DNA of 36,170 bases from CAZOWM01 sp964583615 (GCA_964583615.1 CAZOWM010000037.1:1-36170), one strand, 5' to 3'. Shown: positions 23,666 through 32,381, counted from the first letter of the stretch. Numbers and translations are program-made. Notes: generated by a model from the sequence alone, not told the origin.

Positions 23666-24129
23666 CAAAGCCGGTTTTTCCACCTTTTCTTAAGCCGGTC
23701 GTAGGATTTCATGAGCTTTTCAATGGTGAATGGCCTCCCGTGACCCGGGTAAAAAATGCCTACAACCGGTTTCGATAAGTCTCTGCCAGCTTTCCAGCAG
23801 TGTGTGCACATCGTTGGCAAAGGGTGGAAAAACGGTGTGTACCCGTTTCTGAGAAAATCAGCTTCCTCTTTGTGCGCCATGATCTTCGCAGCACTCTTTT
23901 GTTTGAACTCGGAAAGGCCTCCCACGTGGTCGTAGTGCGTGTGGGTCAGCACGATGTGGGTGAGTTCGCGGTATAAAAGGTCTTTCTGTTCCAGTACGGC
24001 CGCAAGGCTTTTCGGATTTTTTTTATTCCCCGCATCAACGAGAACAGCTCCTTTCCCCCATATGATGAGATAGGCATGAGAAGATCCAAGAGGAAGAGAA
24101 ACGATCGAATACAGACGTTTTTTCTCCAT
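23665..24129 (-). pseudogene. MBL-fold hydrolase with internal deletion and compensating frameshift
   Basis: The frame starts well (SLPLGSSHAYLI, VLVDAGN, then the metal motif THTHYDHVGG) up to LRNGYTPF. It should then continue with about 60 residues carrying the next ligands, including a GHTPGS segment. Instead it jumps to a region whose correct reading is in another frame: there RVHTVFPPFANDVHTLLESW then QRLIETGCRHF reads like the usual late MBL helix. A run of six T (one more than needed) then restores the first frame for FYPGHGRPFTIEKL and the end. The open 154-codon frame is thus misleading. Missing ligands mean the product would be inactive, unless the defects are sequence errors. It overlaps the MFS gene by a base and lies downstream of the Nudix gene. 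Confidence 0.7.
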
Positions 24130-24198
24130 TTCCAGTCCTCGCGTTTTTATTCCCGCTCAGCTCCGGCACCGTGCGCGTGCACATCCCGCGCATTGAGG

Positions 24199-24612
24199 CT
24201 ATACCCGGCTGAGGAGTTTACGGGACCACTCCACAACAGGCACAAGCCGTTTTGGACACAGTTTTTGCAGCTCGCCATCCGAAACCCAGCGGTACTCGTG
24301 GTGCTCCGGTGCACCGATCTCCGGATTGACGGAAAAAGAAACCTCTTTAGTGTTCGTTTCCGCAATGTAGTAGCGGGCGATCTTTTTCCCCCCGCTGTAG
24401 GGCTGTGTCTCTCTATATCTGTGTCCCCACGGGAAACGTAAATCAGTGATTCCGGTTTCCTCCGCGGTCTCACGTATTGCGGCCTCGAGCGGCTCTTCTC
24501 CCTCTTCAACGACCCCTTTGGGAAAATCCCAGTTTCTGTATGCCCGAAGAAAGAGGTACCGCCATTCATCACCCTGTTTTCTCACTACAACGATACCTGC
24601 TGAAAGCACCAT
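24199..24612 (-). CDS. Nudix hydrolase
   Basis: A 137-residue enzyme with a complete Nudix box: Gly33, Glu39 and RETAEETGI (47-55) in the pattern G-x5-E-x7-REUxEExGU. The Glu residues bind the Mg2+ or Mn2+ that supports cleavage of nucleoside diphosphates linked to another moiety. WDFPKGVVEEGE preceding it, and the small size, resemble diadenosine tetraphosphate (Ap4A) hydrolases of the MutT/NudA type. The exact substrate is not certain. The start ATG has CCGGAG eight bases upstream. It begins four bases after the stop of the truncated formamidase frame, so the two are probably on one transcript. Confidence 0.85.
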   Translation of the reverse strand: MVLSAGIVVVRKQGDEWRYLFLRAYRNWDFPKGVVEEGEEPLEAAIRETAEETGITDLRFPWGHRYRETQPYSGGKKIARYYIAETNTKEVSFSVNPEIGAPEHHEYRWVSDGELQKLCPKRLVPVVEWSRKLLSRV

Positions 24613-24615
24613 CTG

Positions 24616-25011
24616 TCAGCTCCGGATTTCACCACTATAGCACGGCGGTCGAATCAGGTAAAGCATCCATGTGCCCGACAGCCGCTGCTCAAGATCATTT
24701 TTCTTGACCGCCTCACACCTTTCTGTATACCGTAAGATGAACCGGAGGAGAGGACGATGAGAAAAAAATCCTTGACGATTGAAGAGGTAATCGGGCGTAT
24801 CGACGAGTGGAAAAACACCCCGGTCAGGTGCGAGAGGATTGATGAGCGAATAGTCAAAATCATCACCCAGTGCCTGTTCTTCGTCCGTGATTGGATGGCT
24901 GAAACAGTCTTCCGTGTGAAAGAGGACGGCCGCTCCTGGATCCACTTCCATCGCAGGTACGTTTCTCTTATCCATGGCAAAAACCACGTGCTCGCGTGTC
25001 AGTTTTCTCAT
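24616..25011 (-). pseudogene. Truncated acetamidase/formamidase
   Basis: The first 65 or so residues match the N-terminal part of the acetamidase/formamidase family: an initial Arg-Lys-rich strand, VPAMEVDPGAAVLFHTEDCF and DFDYSLINPLAPDRG. Whole enzymes have about 300 residues or more and cleave short amides to ammonia and an organic acid. Here the family resemblance ends near residue 70, and the remaining 60 residues (for example NRQGFFSHRPLLRFILRY) look out of frame or unrelated. A frameshift or deletion has removed the catalytic part. No good ribosome binding site. It lies between the Nudix gene and the sugar ABC system. Confidence 0.65.
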
Positions 25012-25118
25012 CGTGCCGGCTTTCTCTCAATTTTTCCCCCTACCATACATACATTTACGAATTGTCGTCAAGAAAAATGAGGAATTGAGATACGGGAAAA
25101 TATTGTTTTGAGTACTGT

Positions 25119-25949
25119 TTACTCCTTTACCGCACCCATTGCGAGGCCCCGGACGAGATATTTCTGAACGGAAAGTGCGAGAAAGAAGACAGGAATGATC
25201 GCCAGAACAACAAGTGCGGATATTTCTCCCCACATGATTTTCGTCGGCGACTGAAATGCGGCGAGCTGTGCGGTTACCGTCTTTGCCGATTCTCTGGTGA
25301 GAATAAGCGCAAACATGAACTCGTTCCAGCAGAATATGAAACAGAATATTGCGCACACTGCGACTCCCGGAGCGATAACCGGTAAAACCACCCTGATGAG
25401 CGACATAAGCCTCGAACACCCATCCACGAGCGCCGCATCCTCGATATCCTGGGGAAAATCCTGTATGAACCCTATCATAAGCCACACCGCGAACCCGACA
25501 TTGAACGGCAGATACACGATGACGAGCCCCCAGTAAGTGTCTATCAAATGAAGCTTCCGCAAGAGAAGAAAATACGGGATGACAACCGCAATGGGAGGCA
25601 GCATTCGTTGTGAGAGGATCCAGAAGGAGAGGTTTTTCTGACCGATCTTGAACCGTGCGATTGCATATGCCGCGGGAATGCTGATCAGGAGAATGAGAAT
25701 GGTATTGAGCGACGAAACGATCGTGCTGTTTATCAGATATTTCAAACCCGACGTCCATGTAAAGAGCATGTATCTGTAGTTGGCGAGCGTCGGCTCCCTG
25801 GGGATCCACACAGGCGGAAACGAGTAATACTCCCCCACTGTTTTGAATGACATGGAGAAGGTCCACACGATGGGAAAGAGCGCAAAAAACATCGCCATAC
25901 CGAGCGCCAGATAGGTCAGCGCGTCTTTTACCGCAGCATTTTTTCTCAT
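25119..25949 (-). CDS. Sugar ABC transporter permease, MalG type
   Basis: A 276-residue permease with six predicted membrane segments and the cytoplasmic EAA loop EDAALVDGCSRLMSLIRVVL (about residues 189-208), which docks to the ATPase. YRYMLFTWTSGLKYLINST and NEFMFALILT are typical of carbohydrate-type MalG/UgpE subunits. Start ATG 25947-25949 is preceded by GGGGAAG. It follows the MalF-type gene with a gap of two bases. With the binding protein upstream it would form a maltose/oligosaccharide-class importer; no ATPase gene is adjacent, so a shared MsmK/MalK-type ATPase encoded elsewhere is expected. Confidence 0.9.
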   Translation of the reverse strand: MRKNAAVKDALTYLALGMAMFFALFPIVWTFSMSFKTVGEYYSFPPVWIPREPTLANYRYMLFTWTSGLKYLINSTIVSSLNTILILLISIPAAYAIARFKIGQKNLSFWILSQRMLPPIAVVIPYFLLLRKLHLIDTYWGLVIVYLPFNVGFAVWLMIGFIQDFPQDIEDAALVDGCSRLMSLIRVVLPVIAPGVAVCAIFCFIFCWNEFMFALILTRESAKTVTAQLAAFQSPTKIMWGEISALVVLAIIPVFFLALSVQKYLVRGLAMGAVKE

Positions 25950-25951
25950 CT

Positions 25952-26824
25952 TCAACTCTTCCCCTTTATCAGCCTTATAAAATACGTGCAGAGAATCACG
26001 GTGATGATCAACACGAGATAGGAGAGCGCAGAACCGAATCCCATCCTGAACGCCCGGAAGCTCACGAGATAGGTGTACATGCTGATCGTTTCGGTTGTCC
26101 CGCCCGGTCCGCCCATGGTGAGAACGAACACCACATCAAAGAGCTTTATGAGATCCATGATTCTCAAAAGAGCTGCGACCATGAGAGTGTACTTCAGCAT
26201 TGGAAGTGTGATATAAAAAAATCGCTGTACCGGGCTAGCCCCGTCAACCTCCGCTGCCTCCATACATTCCACCGGAACAGCTTGAAGCCCTGCGAGGATC
26301 ATCATCATCATAAACGGTGTCCACTGCCATACATCGGTGAGGATAACTGCGAATTTTGTCAAGCCCGGGGTGCTCAACCATGTTATCTGTCGAGTGATCC
26401 CGAAATAGGAAAGCAATCCATTAATTGGTCCGTACTTCTCATGATAGAGCATCCTCCATATGAGGCCCGAAGTAAGCGGAGGGATTACAACAGGCAGGAT
26501 CAGCAAAACGGTTATGAGCCTCTTCCCGCGAATCTCTCTGTTCAGAAGCAGTGCTACGGCGAGACCGAGGATCGTCTCGAGGGCGAGTGCAGGAATCGCA
26601 ATGGTAAAGGTATTGTACAGAGAACGCCAGAAACGCTTGTCATGAACAAGAATCTCATAATAATTTTTCAGGCCGATAAACTCCGGTTTCTCGAGCGCCG
26701 TGAGCCGCATATTTGTGAGGCTCACGTACAGAGAGTAGAGCAGAGGGAAAATCGTTATTATCACGAGAAGCATGATAACCGGGAGAAGATAATTGTACTT
26801 TCTCAGCGTGTTCCGTGAAACCAT
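25952..26824 (-). CDS. Sugar ABC transporter permease, MalF type
   Basis: A 290-residue permease with six membrane segments, starting MVSRNTLRKYNYLLPVIM. It has the EAA loop MEAAEVDGASPVQRFFYITL (about residues 192-211) and MGGPGGTTETISMYTYL, a typical MalF/UgpA segment near the last helices. Start ATG 26822-26824 follows GAGGATC. A long in-frame upstream extension to 27049 overlaps the binding-protein gene, has no membrane character and is rejected. It is the second gene of the operon, 91 bases after the binding-protein gene, and a perfect stem-loop lies between them. Confidence 0.9.
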   Translation of the reverse strand: MVSRNTLRKYNYLLPVIMLLVIITIFPLLYSLYVSLTNMRLTALEKPEFIGLKNYYEILVHDKRFWRSLYNTFTIAIPALALETILGLAVALLLNREIRGKRLITVLLILPVVIPPLTSGLIWRMLYHEKYGPINGLLSYFGITRQITWLSTPGLTKFAVILTDVWQWTPFMMMMILAGLQAVPVECMEAAEVDGASPVQRFFYITLPMLKYTLMVAALLRIMDLIKLFDVVFVLTMGGPGGTTETISMYTYLVSFRAFRMGFGSALSYLVLIITVILCTYFIRLIKGKS

Positions 26825-26851
26825 ACAGTGATCCTCTACGTGAAAAGAGCC

Positions 26852-26874
26852 GCCCCCGGTACTGTGCCGGGGGC
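26852..26874 (-). terminator. 8-bp GC-rich intercistronic stem-loop
   Basis: gcccccgg (26852-26859) and ccgggggc (26867-26874) pair perfectly around a seven-base loop. On the downstream (minus) side a short CTCTTTTC follows, only weakly T-rich. It sits between the binding-protein and permease genes and probably gives partial termination or protects the upstream mRNA, yielding more binding protein than permease. Confidence 0.75.
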
Positions 26875-26915
26875 AGTGTATCGAACCTGTGCAAAAAAAG
26901 GCCTTTGGAAGGGAA

Positions 26916-28328
26916 TCACAGCTTCTGCATCGCTTCCAGTTGTGCCTGCCAGTACTTCTTTTGGCTCTCTCTTCCCAGCCTGTCGGTGATCTCCTCCCAC
27001 GCCGCTGCAGCGTCATCGAGCGCCTGTTTTGAGGATTTCTGACCGGCAAGCGCCTTTGTCAGCTCGTAATCGAGCACGTCATAGTACTCCGCGGAACCTG
27101 GAATGATGATATCAGGGAATCCTTGTTCGATTGCCTCAACAATGGCGTTGAGATATTTGTCCACACGCTTCCAGTTTGGATATTCTTTTCTAAACTCCTC
27201 CACAGCTTCAAACTGGGAATAGCGGTAGGGATCGATCGTCGTATCTTTGACCACGAGCGGGAGCCCTGTCTCAATATCAGAGAAGTAGTGGAGAAAGTGA
27301 ACCGCCGCATCCTTGTGCTTCGAGTATTTCGGAATCCCCATGGACCATCCTCCTGCGAGCAGGCACACGTCGCCCGGGCAGGTCGTATAATCCAGTTTGT
27401 TCAGGATCTCGGATTCATCAGGATTTTCAGCAGCCCTTCCGTTGCATGTCCACTGCTTGCACATCGCTATGTCCCCCTTGACGAGAGCGGTCCTCACCTC
27501 CATGTAGGAGTAATTGAGAGCGCCCGGCGGCTGAAACTGGAGCGCATCGATCATGTTCTCGACAGCTTTGACTCCTGCCCGCGAATTGATGAGCGGTGTC
27601 ATGTTTTCGTCAAAATAATTCTTGCCGCCCATCACAATAAACCTGTCGACAAACCACCAGTACATCCGCCCGCGCTTGAGGTACTCCGCGGTCCCATACT
27701 CGACTTCGCCGTCATTGTCCCAGTCCCATCCTGTGAAAAACTCCGCAACATCAAGGTACTGCTCGTAGTCCTTCGGAGGTAAAAGCTCATACCCGTACTG
27801 TGCTTTGAACTTACGCTTGTACTCGGGATTGTTGAACGCATCCGCCCTGTAGTAGAACATGTGCACGTCACCATCGGAGCATGTCGCATACCATGTCCCC
27901 TTCCAGCTCAGGTAAATCTGCTGAAACGCAGGGAGCACGTCATCGAGGTGGAAATTCAAATTCCACTTGTCAGCGAGAGGCTCAAGAGGCGCAAGATGGG
28001 GGCTGTAATCCGCAATGTTGGAAGCGTTGAACTGTACCACATCGTACGCGTCGCCCCCTGCGGTAAGCTCGATCATTTCTTTTTCGTAAATCGCCTCCGG
28101 CGCAATCTCAACGACGTTCACCTTGATCCCATAGGTTTCGAACAGCGCGTCCTCAATCATGTAAATTGACGCTGATTTTGGCTCACCGTGGGCCGCGATG
28201 GTGATCGTTTCACCTGAGAACGGATATTTCTTCGCTTCGACTTCTTCTTTTCCACCCTCGGCGAATACACACACCGCCGTGACCAGGACGATGAGCAAAA
28301 CCCCAGCAATACACACGAATCTTTTCAT
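26916..28328 (-). CDS. Extracellular sugar-binding protein, family 1
   Basis: A 470-residue secreted protein. The signal peptide (hydrophobic 4-20, ending VCVFAEGGKEE) is typical of spirochaete binding proteins. The mature part has the MalE/UgpB class outline: ITIAAHGEPKSASIY opens the first lobe, then GGDAYDVVQFNASNIADYSP, APLEPLADKW, and late CLLAGGWSMGIPKYSKHKDA. The stretch DWDNDGEVEYG (about residue 201) resembles a calcium-binding loop, as seen in some members. Start ATG has AAAGGAGG at ideal spacing. First gene of the MalF/MalG operon. The carbohydrate cannot be told from the sequence. Confidence 0.88.
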   Translation of the reverse strand: MKRFVCIAGVLLIVLVTAVCVFAEGGKEEVEAKKYPFSGETITIAAHGEPKSASIYMIEDALFETYGIKVNVVEIAPEAIYEKEMIELTAGGDAYDVVQFNASNIADYSPHLAPLEPLADKWNLNFHLDDVLPAFQQIYLSWKGTWYATCSDGDVHMFYYRADAFNNPEYKRKFKAQYGYELLPPKDYEQYLDVAEFFTGWDWDNDGEVEYGTAEYLKRGRMYWWFVDRFIVMGGKNYFDENMTPLINSRAGVKAVENMIDALQFQPPGALNYSYMEVRTALVKGDIAMCKQWTCNGRAAENPDESEILNKLDYTTCPGDVCLLAGGWSMGIPKYSKHKDAAVHFLHYFSDIETGLPLVVKDTTIDPYRYSQFEAVEEFRKEYPNWKRVDKYLNAIVEAIEQGFPDIIIPGSAEYYDVLDYELTKALAGQKSSKQALDDAAAAWEEITDRLGRESQKKYWQAQLEAMQKL

Positions 28329-28598
28329 CGGTGTACCTCCTTTCTAAAAAAGATTGCATATTGTCAGCCTGCGGCTATTTTCACCGCCCGTTGTAATTCG
28401 ATAGATACAGTGGTAAATCCCGAAAAAAACAGGTATTTTGCGTGATTGAAAAAAATGCAGGATATTCGGTTTTGCTGCGCCAATATAAATCACACCATTT
28501 TTACATCGAATGGAGCAGAATCACACGGATAAACATATTGACCTTTTTCAGAATACACCCGGCGATACACCCATGTCAAGCTGTATCTCTTTTTTCTT

Positions 28599-29834
28599 TT
28601 ATCCGTAAAAAGCCGCAGCCATGAATGTCACGAGAGATTGATGAGCGCTGTCAACAGACTGGTCATATTTGAGAAGCCTTCCGCTTTGCGCTTCGATGAG
28701 TTTGAGAAGCGAGTAGATGGCAGGTACTCCGCACACATTGCGCCGGTCGTTCTCCTGCTTTATGAGAGAGAAAAATTTTTCTGCGTCGCGTTCGAGTATA
28801 TACTGTATCATGTTCATGTCCTGTTCTTTCGTCCAGCTCAGCAGGTCCTGGCTGATGGTGAGGTCCTGTCCAAACTGCCTTCCGAGATGGCTCAGGTCAA
28901 CAGATGCGATACAGAGCGCCTGCTCACCTCTCTGCTCGAGCGCTTCTCTGAGCGCGGAGATGAACTCTACGAACTCGTGATTTTTTTGCGGTATTTTTTC
29001 GTATATTTCGTCATTGAACGAACAGAGTATGGGAACGATCCTGATATCCTCGTTTTTCGGGAAGAGAAAACGAAGAAACAGGGCCTGGAACTCAACAGAG
29101 TGCTCTCTTTTGTGAACCAGCTCATCCTCAAAGAAATCGGTTTTACAGTGCTCAGATACGCTGCGGATAAAATCCCTGTCTGCGGGGACCTTCCCAAGAG
29201 GTGTCGCGAAATCCTTTTCGGTCAGTACGAAACACCGTCTTGTTTGCACGTGGGATATGCCCAAAACCACAAACGTTGTCGCAGAACTCCCTTTCAGAAG
29301 CTCTGCATAGCTCCACGCAAAGCAGGATCCTCCCCTCCGGATGTCGATGTGTGGGGCAATGACCCCGCGAATCTTTCCGCCGTGCGCCTCCGGCGTGGGA
29401 AAACCCGGGCCTTCCGGCGGCTCGAACACGCCTTCGAGCTGCTTTTGCAGGGCGTCGCGGTTTTTTTCGTAGGAGATTCCCGCGTGAGATGCCTCCCTGA
29501 CCCCAGCGCTTCTGAACGCGTCTTCAATTTTTTTCTTTTCCCTGCGAAAACGCTCGTTTTCAAGAAAGAGACAGTTGTCGAGTGTTTCTATTATTTCGCG
29601 TACCTTGCTGCTGAACAAAAGCTCTCCGTACTTTCTGGTGAATGCAGTCTGTATGTCGAGAATCGAGCGATTACCGTCAAAGAGGGATACAATGAATATG
29701 AGGTCTCTGGGGAGGAGCGCAAGCTTTTCTGAAATGCCCTCAGGGTCTCTGATGCAGATGAGGTCGTTTTGCGCAGGAACCGCCTCCAGAGGGCGGAGCT
29801 TGGGGTAGTCGTTTTCGCGCGGATCAGTGCTCAT
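28599..29834 (-). CDS. amrB: AmmeMemoRadiSam system protein B (Memo family)
   Basis: A 411-residue protein. The C-terminal Memo domain (from about residue 155) has the conserved metal-ligand-like motifs APHID, GISHVQ and SVDLSHLG, also found in human MEMO1 and related to class III extradiol dioxygenases. Residues 10-100 form the accessory N-terminal domain common in bacterial proteins of this system (LRPLEAVPAQNDLICIRDPE, DGNRSILDI). Start ATG 29832-29834; a GTG eight codons earlier is also possible. The system links Memo, AMMECR1 and a radical SAM enzyme. The radical SAM partner is at 4540-5601, and no AMMECR1 gene is seen. Reaction not established here. It is 88 bases downstream of the outer-membrane protein gene. 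Confidence 0.9.
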   Translation of the reverse strand: MSTDPRENDYPKLRPLEAVPAQNDLICIRDPEGISEKLALLPRDLIFIVSLFDGNRSILDIQTAFTRKYGELLFSSKVREIIETLDNCLFLENERFRREKKKIEDAFRSAGVREASHAGISYEKNRDALQKQLEGVFEPPEGPGFPTPEAHGGKIRGVIAPHIDIRRGGSCFAWSYAELLKGSSATTFVVLGISHVQTRRCFVLTEKDFATPLGKVPADRDFIRSVSEHCKTDFFEDELVHKREHSVEFQALFLRFLFPKNEDIRIVPILCSFNDEIYEKIPQKNHEFVEFISALREALEQRGEQALCIASVDLSHLGRQFGQDLTISQDLLSWTKEQDMNMIQYILERDAEKFFSLIKQENDRRNVCGVPAIYSLLKLIEAQSGRLLKYDQSVDSAHQSLVTFMAAAFYG

Positions 29835-29922
29835 TTTTTCGTGGCACTCCTGCTTCACACTGCAAAAACAATGTCACGATCCTGCTGTTTTGTCCATATT
29901 TTTCTCCGCCCGTACAGTGAGC

Positions 29923-30573
29923 TCAGAGAGGCCCGAGCGAAAACCCGATTCGTGCACCGAGACCGGAGAGGTCTACTTCTTCGAAGACGGGCAGGTCCTT
30001 TATCGCGTCCTTGAGGTTCCTTCTCACTTTCGCATTGTTGTAGTACCCTTCCACAAAGAACGCGGAGCTCTCCCCCAGGTCAAACGAGAGTCCTGCGCCC
30101 ACGAGCCAGGTGAACCCCCCGTACCACCGCGTGTCTTTCACCTTTGTCGCAAAGTTCTGCTCCCTGTTCCATAAAACCTCGTAGCCCACCCCGCCGTGCG
30201 CGAAAACCGTACCTTTCCACAACGCGGGAAACTTCGCCTTGAGCTCGAGCATCACCGGAAAGATGACCGTGTCGTATTGCACTTCTCTCTCATACGTGGT
30301 GACGGATGTACCACTCGGGTAGTCGGCATCGGCCACCTGCGTATCTTTTCTGTAGTTCCTGTAGAAAATATCGGCTCCCACACCGATCTCCACAGCTTCG
30401 TCGATCATGGTTCCCACAGAGCCGCCGAAGGCGAACCCGGCCCTTGCATCAGAGGGGGAAAAGTAGCTCGCGCGAATCGAGTACGCCCTGCCGCTTCTTG
30501 CGTACACCGATGTCCCGCTGAAAAAAACCCCTGCAATAAAAATCAGTGCGCACCAGAGTCCGATTCGCTTCAT
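29923..30573 (-). CDS. Outer-membrane beta-barrel protein
   Basis: A 216-residue secreted protein. Its signal peptide runs to about residue 25 (GTSVYARSG). Alternating hydrophobic/aromatic strands typical of small barrels follow: YSIRASYFSPSDARAGFAFG, VEIGVGADIFYRNY, FAHGGVGYEVLW and GLGARIGFSLGPL. The last residues Leu-Gly-Pro-Leu lack a strict terminal Phe, though GFSLG ends a strand. Start ATG follows GAGGAGAG. No enzyme motif. Porin-like or OmpA/OmpW-like function is inferred only from the architecture. It lies between the Memo gene and the divergent parvulin gene. Confidence 0.75.
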   Translation of the reverse strand: MKRIGLWCALIFIAGVFFSGTSVYARSGRAYSIRASYFSPSDARAGFAFGGSVGTMIDEAVEIGVGADIFYRNYRKDTQVADADYPSGTSVTTYEREVQYDTVIFPVMLELKAKFPALWKGTVFAHGGVGYEVLWNREQNFATKVKDTRWYGGFTWLVGAGLSFDLGESSAFFVEGYYNNAKVRRNLKDAIKDLPVFEEVDLSGLGARIGFSLGPL

Positions 30574-30730
30574 GTTTCTCTCCTCAGTCCTTGATTACAT
30601 CAAAGTATAGCACACGTTTACGACTTCTGCCAGAAAACCGGTGTTCACCTGTTCATCTTGAAAGAATCATTGCCCACACCCGGTATTATCAGTATTTTAA
30701 TTGAGTTAAACCAAAAAAAGAGAGAATGGT

Positions 30731-31774
30731 ATGAGATTATCGTGCAAAAACTGCAAAGTTTTGTTGATGACTGTTACAAGCATAGTGTTTTTCACCGCGT
30801 CCGCTGTTCACGCGCAGACAGAAGCGCGCAGTGAAAATGTTGGTTCCGGCAAAGAAGTTGCCAGTGTAAACGGGACGCCGATATCCAAGACTGCATTCAC
30901 CCGGCAGATGAACATTGCCCGTCAGCAGTTTCTCAGGCAGGGAATGATCCCCGATGAAGAACAGACGAAACGAATGCAATTACAGGTGCTGGAAGACCTC
31001 ATCAGCAACGAGCTTCTCTACCAGGAGAGCCAAAAATATAGGTATACAGTAAAAAAAGGTGAGATAGAAAAACAATTTTCCGAAGTGAGATCGCAGTTTC
31101 CCGATGAAGCGCAGTTCAAGAACGCTATGGATGCAATGAATTACACAGAGAGTTCACTCAAAGACGATCTCGAACGGATGCTTGCGGTCGACAAGTTCAT
31201 CAATGAAGAGCTCGTACAAAAGACCACGGTTACAGAAGGCGAGACTCTCGAGTATTATGAAAAAAACCCCGACTACTTTACGCAACCGGAGCAGGTGCGG
31301 GCGAGTCACATCCTGATTGCACTGAATGAACAGGACAGTGCGGAAAAGAGGGAGGCTGCACTTGAAAAAATCACAGAGGTGCAGGCGAAACTGAAATCCG
31401 GTGAAGATTTCGCCTCCCTTGCCGAAAAGTACTCCGAAGGGCCCAGCAGTAAACAGGGCGGCGACCTTGGATTTTTTCAGAAGGGACAGATGGTAAAGGC
31501 TTTTGAAGATACGGCCTTCGCTCTCAAACCGGGAAAATTAAGTGATGTCGTTGAAACCAGTTTCGGCTACCATCTGATCATTGTTACCGACCGAAAAGAA
31601 GAACTGACCGTACCCTATGATTCAGTGAAAGAGAAAATCCTACAGCATCTACAACAGAAAAGAGTCATGGCAAAAGCCGATGTGCTCCTCGATTCTCTGA
31701 GAGAAACGGCAACCATTACACGTGACCCTTCAGTTGTCGAGGGAAACGGGAAAAGCTCTTACGAGGAAAACTGA
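30731..31774 (+). CDS. Parvulin-type peptidyl-prolyl isomerase (PpiC/SurA-like)
   Basis: A 347-residue exported chaperone. The signal peptide (residues 10-28, ending AVHAQ) is followed by a SurA-N-like helical domain (VNGTPISKTAFTRQMNIAR, then LQVLEDLISNELLYQES). The parvulin domain is at about 190-280: VRASHILIALNEQD, SLAEKYSEGPSSKQGGDLGF and FGYHLIIVTDRKE. The conserved His-x-Ile and final Gly-Tyr-His fit the active PPIase core. It should fold outer-membrane or secreted proteins in the periplasm. Start ATG has AGAGAGAA upstream. The neighbouring outer-membrane protein gene is divergent and could be a client, which is an inference. Confidence 0.9.
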   Translation: MRLSCKNCKVLLMTVTSIVFFTASAVHAQTEARSENVGSGKEVASVNGTPISKTAFTRQMNIARQQFLRQGMIPDEEQTKRMQLQVLEDLISNELLYQESQKYRYTVKKGEIEKQFSEVRSQFPDEAQFKNAMDAMNYTESSLKDDLERMLAVDKFINEELVQKTTVTEGETLEYYEKNPDYFTQPEQVRASHILIALNEQDSAEKREAALEKITEVQAKLKSGEDFASLAEKYSEGPSSKQGGDLGFFQKGQMVKAFEDTAFALKPGKLSDVVETSFGYHLIIVTDRKEELTVPYDSVKEKILQHLQQKRVMAKADVLLDSLRETATITRDPSVVEGNGKSSYEEN

Positions 31775-31845
31775 AAACACATCACGTGTCTCGAAGCGCA
31801 CCCCTCGATATATTTTTTAAACAAAGTCGAAAGGAGTGCATTTTC

Positions 31846-32292
31846 TTGAACACACTGCTCATCTACCACTCCGAGCATCACGGGAACACAGAGAAGGTTG
31901 CACAGGTGATTGCCTCCGCACTGAACGCCAAACTTGTCAGTTCCAGGGACATCGACTTCGATGATGTGAGTACATATGACCTTGTCGGGATCGGGTCCGG
32001 GGTCTACTACGGCCATTTCCACCAGGACCTGTTCAGATTCATCGACCGGCTTCCCTCACAGATCAGGAGAAAGGCATTCGTATTTTCCACCACCGGGTCA
32101 AAATCCTACGGCGAAAGAGCGAACAGCTCTGCAAAACTGAAGCTGAAGGATAAAGGGTTCGATGTGGTGGGAGAGTTCACCTGTCTGGGGTTCGATACCG
32201 CTCTCTCCACTGAAGGAATCAACAGGGGAAGGCCCAGTGCCGAGGATTTGAATGCTGCAGAAACCTTTGCCCGCAGTCTGATGGGAAAATAA
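31846..32292 (+). CDS. Flavodoxin family protein
   Basis: A 148-residue FMN-binding protein. NTLLIYHSEHHGNTEKVAQ (residues 2-20) carries the phosphate-binding loop Ser-x-x-x-Gly-Asn-Thr, and VGIGSGVYYGHFH plus FSTTGSKSYG match the flavin-edge loops of the flavodoxin group. Likely a redox carrier or FMN-dependent component. Start TTG 31846-31848 is chosen because AAGGAG at 31831-31836 lies nine bases upstream; earlier frames lack a site. It follows the parvulin gene after 71 bases and precedes the M16 peptidase gene. Partner enzyme unknown. Confidence 0.85.
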   Translation: MNTLLIYHSEHHGNTEKVAQVIASALNAKLVSSRDIDFDDVSTYDLVGIGSGVYYGHFHQDLFRFIDRLPSQIRRKAFVFSTTGSKSYGERANSSAKLKLKDKGFDVVGEFTCLGFDTALSTEGINRGRPSAEDLNAAETFARSLMGK

Positions 32293-32381
32293 AAAGTCCA
32301 TGCCCATGATATTACACTATTATTTTACGCTCAATCTGCGCTTATATTGTTTATTGTAAAACTATACAAAAGGGAACCACA

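Noticed and set aside
25952..27049. 365-residue form of the MalF-like permease
   Set aside because: The extra 75 N-terminal residues overlap the binding-protein gene, are not membrane-like and have no ribosome site; the start at 26824 has one.
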